Shown here: piece by piece, positions 6,125 to 9,035 of the stretch | Layout: each line of letters begins with the position of its first letter | Position numbering within the stretch: the stretch's first letter is position 1 | Assembly: GCA_002327335.1 (NCBI GenBank) | Contig: DCVH01000087.1 | Location: 1 to 9,035, forward strand | DNA length: 9,035 bases | DNA from: Patescibacteria group bacterium UBA2193 | GTDB taxonomy: Bacteria; Patescibacteriota; Minisyncoccia; Moranbacterales; DUUL01 | Reading direction: 5' to 3' | Translations under genes and position numbers: made by a program | Notes under the pieces: model-generated | What the model saw: the letters and a program-made list of their open reading frames with translations, nothing else | Databases searched by the model: none | What the model was told of the DNA's origin: nothing

Positions 6125-7180
6125 TTATTCAGCTTCAATTCCAAAAATGGAAGCTGGGTTGAATGATTTTATTTCATATTCTGCTAAAATATTTTCCATG
6201 TCTTGTTGAATTAACTCCAGTTCAGAAAAAGCAGCTTGAAATTTTCCCAAATAAAGCAATACTGCGATTGGATCATTGTCGCTTAATAAAGTCTCTTCAT
6301 CAATATCATTATAGAGGGTTTGATAAACTGCCAAAAGAGAAATGTGATTTTCTGCCATCACAAACGGCACTTCCAGTTTTTTGATTTGATCAAAAATGGT
6401 TTTGAACATTTCTTTGCATTTTTTTATTTCTTCCAAATTTCCAGTTTGGATGTTGTTTGTTGTTTGAAAGACAAATTCTGAAATTTTTTCCGATAATTCT
6501 TCTGTATTATTCAAATCAAACGGACGATTTATTGCAAGGATATAAATCAAAGAACTCATATACTTTTCAATTTGTTTTTTTTCAATTTGTTTTATTTCCG
6601 CTTCTGTTCCTTGCGGTTTATCAAGAATGTTGAGATCTTCTTCGGAAATTTCATTTTTTGCTATTGAAGTTGAGGTGTTTTCAATTGTTTTTTGGAGGAC
6701 ATCCCCAATGCTATTTTCCTCAGTTGTCAATAATGTCGCTGTTTCCTCATCGCTCACTTTTCCTTCAGCTAGAATCTTTTTCAAGACACCAGCTTCTCCC
6801 GAATCTTGATTATTTATTTCTTCAAAAAACTTTTCTGTAAGATTAACTTTTTGTGTGTTTTCATTTTCCGTTCCCAAAACCTGAACTTCTTCTGCGACAA
6901 CAATTTTATCCCCCGGGGCTGATTTCAATGGATCATATCCACTTTCAATTTCCACCTTGTCTGAATAGCCATCTCCATCAGTATCTGCTTTATCCGGATC
7001 AGTTCCATAGGAGAGTTCTTCGTTATCAGAAAGTCCGTCCTGATCTCGGTCTTGAAAAATATTATATGTCCCCAAATCCGCTCTTGACAGATTGAACCAC
7101 GCAAAAAGAGCAATTGTCAAAAACATTGCCGTTCTCTTTAAAAACATTTTTATTTCTTGATTTTTATTTTTCTTTTCCAT
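6125..7180 (-). CDS. Exported protein with thrombospondin type 3 calcium-binding repeats
   Basis: The 351-residue protein starts at ATG 7180, about 22 bases after the predicted transcription start; Met12 (7147) is a possible alternative. Residues 12-34 are a signal peptide or anchor (hydrophobic 18-29, ending SRA before Asp35). Two thrombospondin type 3 units follow: DRDQDGLSDNEELSYGTDP (44-62) and DTDGDGYSDKVEIESGYDP (66-84). Their regularly placed Asp residues are known to bind calcium in this family. No cysteines or lipobox are present. The rest (about 90-351) is acidic and mainly helical, without a motif I recognise (for example IKQIEKKQIEKYMSSLIYIL, then VFQTTNNIQTGNLEEIKKC). As first gene of the operon behind a good promoter, it may supply a cell-envelope or surface part of the machine. 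That role is inferred from context. Confidence 0.83.
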   Translation of the reverse strand: MEKKNKNQEIKMFLKRTAMFLTIALFAWFNLSRADLGTYNIFQDRDQDGLSDNEELSYGTDPDKADTDGDGYSDKVEIESGYDPLKSAPGDKIVVAEEVQVLGTENENTQKVNLTEKFFEEINNQDSGEAGVLKKILAEGKVSDEETATLLTTEENSIGDVLQKTIENTSTSIAKNEISEEDLNILDKPQGTEAEIKQIEKKQIEKYMSSLIYILAINRPFDLNNTEELSEKISEFVFQTTNNIQTGNLEEIKKCKEMFKTIFDQIKKLEVPFVMAENHISLLAVYQTLYNDIDEETLLSDNDPIAVLLYLGKFQAAFSELELIQQDMENILAEYEIKSFNPASIFGIEAE

Positions 7181-7209
7181 TCAAATTTTTCTAATGCAGA
7201 TCTGTTTGC

Positions 7210-7238
7210 ATTATAAGATATTTTTGTTTTGATAGCAA
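7210..7238 (-). promoter_or_regulatory. Sigma-70-type promoter of the secretion operon
   Basis: On the minus strand a -35 box TTGCTA (7233-7238, 4 of 6 consensus bases) and a perfect -10 box TATAAT (7210-7215) are separated by exactly 17 bases. The expected transcription start is near 7203, giving a leader of about 22 bases before ATG 7180. No operator palindrome overlaps the boxes, though the hairpin repeat lies about 35 bases further upstream. It is the best-formed promoter found by eye in the window. Confidence 0.78.
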
Positions 7239-7240
7239 GC
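7227..7240. repeat. Direct repeat unit A (TTTTGATAGCAAGC)
   Basis: This matches unit B at 7570-7583 at 13 of 14 bases (9 identical in a row plus TTTT). It contains the -35 box of the operon promoter on the minus strand. The two units bracket the interval that holds both palindromic elements, so they could be a target-site duplication or a chance repeat. Confidence 0.5.
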
Positions 7241-7264
7241 ATTTTTTAACTTACAAAACAAGTG

Positions 7265-7348
7265 CCTCGTCACCCCCTCAAGAAATGTTTTTTCTCCGGC
7301 CTTTCGTTTCACACGGCAGCTGCGAAAAAACATTTCTTGAGGGGGAAA
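7265..7348 (-). repeat. Hairpin repeat, copy 2 (perfect 22-base arms)
   Basis: Arms at 7273-7294 and 7324-7345 are perfect inverted repeats around a 29-base loop (7295-7323). Compared with copy 1 at 945-1027, the third pair from the outer end has changed from T-A to C-G on both arms, a compensatory change. An additional outer stem is possible between TTACAAA (7251-7257) and TTTGTAA (7349-7355). It lies upstream of the operon promoter and downstream of the prenyltransferase gene, so only read-through from the latter would transcribe it in the minus direction. It is not followed by a T-tract. Confidence 0.87.
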
Positions 7349-7413
7349 TTTGTAAAATTTCTTAGCGTTGTTTACATTTTCGAATTTTTCATTGGCAATT
7401 CCTTTTTATTGTC

Positions 7414-7433
7414 ATTCCTGCGAAGGCAGGAAT
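7414..7433. repeat. Small perfect hairpin, REP-like
   Basis: ATTCCTGC (7414-7421) pairs perfectly with GCAGGAAT (7426-7433) around a GAAG loop. It competes with the outer arm of the compound element, so the element could switch between a cruciform and local hairpins. Confidence 0.8.
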
Positions 7434-7509
7434 CCATTAGGAGAAAATTAAATATTAATAGAATTTTTGCTTTAGGTAGGCAATTTTTTGTTATCTAACT
7501 AATGGATTC

Positions 7510-7542
7510 CCTGCCTACCGGCAGGCAGGCGCACTAAATGCG
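7510..7542. repeat. Pair of small hairpins in the right arm of the palindromic element
   Basis: CCTGCC (7510-7515) pairs with GGCAGG (7520-7525) around TACC; next to it CGCA (7530-7533) pairs with TGCG (7539-7542). The GGCAGG unit is partly duplicated (GGCAGGCAGG). TGCCTACC at 7512-7519 can also pair with GGTAGGCA at 7475-7482 in the core, an alternative fold. Confidence 0.72.
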
Positions 7543-7569
7543 GAATGACAATGAAAAGAATACTAAGAA

Positions 7570-7583
7570 TTTTTATAGCAAGC
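7570..7583. repeat. Direct repeat unit B (TTTTTATAGCAAGC)
   Basis: This matches unit A (7227-7240) at 13 of 14 bases in the same orientation. It begins 12 bases outside the right arm of the palindromic element and ends 6 bases before the prenyltransferase stop codon. No -10 box lies at the right distance here, so it is not a second promoter. Confidence 0.5.
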
Positions 7584-7589
7584 TCTATT

Positions 7590-9035
7590 TTAATAAAAGA
7601 TAAAACTCAAAACAAAAAGCCCATACAAAGAAACAAGACCCAGTAACCACCAATTCAATTGGGCTGTTATCACTTTTTTATTAATTGTTTTCCAAAAACT
7701 AATTCCTCCAAACAACAGCGCCGGCACAAATAAGCGAGATTCATTAATCACAAAAACAGATAATAAATAAAAAATCAGAATTGCCACCGCCAAAATTGTC
7801 CGCGCGTTCTCCTCTCCCATTAAAACCGGAAAAGTTTTAACCCCAAACTTTCCATCACTTTCAATATCCTTAAAGTCTTTAGCAGAAAGAACCAGACAAT
7901 ACACAACAAACAAAAAAACAGTGATTCTCCAAGGAAAACTAATCAAGGATTGCCCACTAGAAACCAAGGAATAACCCATAATCAAAAACAATAATGATGA
8001 AAAAGAGGCGATTATTAAGGAAATTGGAAAAAATCTCTTGATTCGAAAAGGTGGCGCGGAATAAATCCAGGTTAAAAGCGCATAAACAATAATCAAAATA
8101 AAAGGTTTCATTCCCACCACTAACGATGAAACAAGAGTTATTATTAAAAAAATAAATCCATATTCATAATAACCTTTTTCACTAAAAATCCCCTTAACCA
8201 AGGGTCGATCTGAGTTGGTCATCTTGTCAATGTCCAAGTCAAACACATCATTCACCACCACTGAATTAAGCCAAGCAAATAAAACCGCCACTAATAAATT
8301 TAAAATAACCAGTATTTGGAAAAAATCCCATTTGAAATATTGAGGAAAATAAAAAAATCCCAAACTCAATCCGATTAAGAAAAGCCCCCAATTAAAAACC
8401 ATCTGGGGAAAACGAATATTCCTGAAAATCGCAATAAGCTTTGTTTTATTTGACAAAAATTGAATAAAAATAAGTTGAATAAAGATTATTAATGTATAAA
8501 AAAACGACAATTTATGAGCCATAAATGAAACAAAAGATTTGTCTTCATAAGAAAAATACCGCGTCGGTGTTAAAAAAACCGCAGCAACTTCATTATAAGT
8601 AATTCCCAAAACATTTTTCCCACTAAAAATCCCTCCAATTAAAACAAATAGACTTGGCAGTGAGCCAAGAATGAAAAATAAAACATATACCCCTAACGTA
8701 AAAAAGATTGTTTTAAGCCAGCCTCTTTTGTAATAAAAAAAATAAACACTCAAAAAAATGAGTGCTAAAACCACCTCAACTCGAGTTCCCAGTGTAATTC
8801 CTATTGTTAAATCTTCTCCGAAAAATGAAAAAAACTTATCAAAAAGCCCCTTAATCCCATCAAAAACATAAAAACTCCAAACCTTTTTATCTCCAAAATA
8901 AACCTTATCTATTATTGGAGGAAAAATAACCACCCAGAAACACCACAACAAAACACTGGCTGTTTTAATAAATCCCCGTTTAACAGTAATTTGAAGATAA
9001 ATCAAAAAAACCAAATAACTCAAAAGAAAAAATAA
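7590..9035 (-). CDS. UbiA-family membrane prenyltransferase with N-terminal membrane extension (5' end cut)
   Basis: UbiA enzymes transfer a prenyl chain from a diphosphate to an acceptor inside the membrane. The two Asp-rich motifs that bind Mg-diphosphate are present: NDVFDLDIDK (Asn258, Asp259, Asp262, Asp266, counted from TTG 9023) and KDFKDIESDGKFG (Asp383, Asp386, Asp390). The UbiA domain runs from about residue 200 (IFRNIRFPQMVFNW) to the end, roughly the normal family length of near 290 residues. Before it are about 200 further residues with four or five membrane segments and a loop GKNVLGITYNEVAAVFLTP. The frame remains open to the right edge and the TTG at 9023 lies inside a hydrophobic stretch, so the true start is probably outside. 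The acceptor (quinone precursor, lipid or polyprenyl sugar) cannot be read from the sequence. It is separated from the secretion operon by 409 bases and probably unrelated to it. Confidence 0.9.
   Translation of the reverse strand, partial: LFFLLSYLVFLIYLQITVKRGFIKTASVLLWCFWVVIFPPIIDKVYFGDKKVWSFYVFDGIKGLFDKFFSFFGEDLTIGITLGTRVEVVLALIFLSVYFFYYKRGWLKTIFFTLGVYVLFFILGSLPSLFVLIGGIFSGKNVLGITYNEVAAVFLTPTRYFSYEDKSFVSFMAHKLSFFYTLIIFIQLIFIQFLSNKTKLIAIFRNIRFPQMVFNWGLFLIGLSLGFFYFPQYFKWDFFQILVILNLLVAVLFAWLNSVVVNDVFDLDIDKMTNSDRPLVKGIFSEKGYYEYGFIFLIITLVSSLVVGMKPFILIIVYALLTWIYSAPPFRIKRFFPISLIIASFSSLLFLIMGYSLVSSGQSLISFPWRITVFLFVVYCLVLSAKDFKDIESDGKFGVKTFPVLMGEENARTILAVAILIFYLLSVFVINESRLFVPALLFGGISFWKTINKKVITAQLNWWLLGLVSLYGLFVLSFIFY

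Larger units (their letters stand above)
7402..7558. repeat. Compound palindromic element (MITE/REP-like, about 157 bases)
   Basis: Outer terminal inverted repeats of 17 bases (7402-7418 and 7542-7558, one mismatch) contain ATTGTCATTCC and its complement. A perfect inner inverted repeat of 12 bases, GGAATCCATTAG (7429-7440) with its complement (7499-7510), is nested inside. Each side also carries its own small hairpins. The core is AT-rich and non-coding, and no transposase is present. Motifs of the type GTCATTCC...GGAATCC are widespread REP-like repeats in bacteria. This is probably a nonautonomous mobile element or the remnant of one. Confidence 0.75.
7181..7589. other. Gene-free stretch between the prenyltransferase gene and the secretion operon
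   Basis: This 409-base stretch holds, from right to left: one unit of a 14-base direct repeat just after the prenyltransferase stop, a compound palindromic element (7402-7558), hairpin repeat copy 2 (7265-7348), the second direct-repeat unit, and the operon promoter. The plus-strand frame at 7262-7498 is made of these repeats and is not a gene. No T-tract terminator was found for the prenyltransferase gene; the palindromes may shape its 3' end. Confidence 0.75.

Noticed and set aside
5131..6144. Longer form of the secreted protein starting at ATG 6144
   Set aside because: It would overlap the preceding gene and add a charged stretch before the signal peptide; ATG 6111 gives a normal signal peptide and 13-base gap.
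7265..7348. Hairpin repeat as an intrinsic terminator; the loop string GGCCTTTCGTTT resembles the 3' half of E. coli rrnB T1
   Set aside because: There is no T-tract after the stem in either direction, and the partner half that forms the rrnB T1 stem is absent from the same strand.
7262..7498. Plus-strand 78-residue frame with the string SFLRRQESIRRK
   Set aside because: It is built from the hairpin repeat and the palindromic element; FLRRQES-type strings are a usual false translation of REP-like DNA.

Overview
The window reads as a low-G+C bacterial chromosome segment. All seven complete or 3'-complete genes lie on the minus strand, so they read from high to low coordinates. The gene set is a VirB4 ATPase, a separate ATPase-less TraC-like protein, a PrgI/VirB3-like membrane protein, a VirB6/TrbL-like polytopic protein with a long soluble tail, secreted proteins of unknown function, and a calcium-binding type 3 thrombospondin-repeat protein. 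From my knowledge of such loci, this set and order are typical of Candidate Phyla Radiation (Patescibacteria) genomes; that placement is inference, not a database result. The reading frames are unbroken under the standard code and every visible stop is TAA, so there is no sign of UGA recoded as glycine. None of the starts has a strong Shine-Dalgarno sequence; upstream bases are mostly A-rich.

Layout from right to left (direction of transcription): 7590-9035 is a UbiA-family prenyltransferase with an unusual N-terminal membrane extension, cut by the right edge. 7181-7589 is a gene-free stretch holding a compound palindromic (MITE/REP-like) element, one copy of an 80-base hairpin repeat, and a well-formed sigma-70-type promoter (-35 TTGCTA, 17-base spacer, -10 TATAAT). 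From that promoter a compact operon runs leftward: secreted Ca-binding repeat protein (6125-7180), secreted protein of unknown function in the VirB5 position (5131-6111), VirB6/TrbL-like protein (3182-5119), cytosolic unknown (2172-3152), PrgI/VirB3-like (1758-2162), TraC-like (1064-1744) and VirB4 (907 to the left edge). Spacings are 9-29 bases except before virB4, where a 156-base gap holds the other copy of the hairpin repeat.

Together these genes look like the inner-membrane core of a type IV secretion-like machine: VirB4 as motor, VirB3-like and VirB6-like as membrane partners, and exported proteins as possible envelope or surface parts. No relaxase, VirD4 coupling ATPase, VirB11 or outer-membrane core is visible here, so DNA transfer, DNA uptake and protein or pilus export remain open.

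The most novel signal is the hairpin repeat (945-1027 and 7265-7348). Its 22-base arms pair fully as minus-strand RNA in both copies. One compensatory pair change and two changes that give G-U wobbles only in minus-strand RNA separate the copies. This points to selection on an RNA, or on single-stranded DNA of that polarity, in the same direction as the operon.
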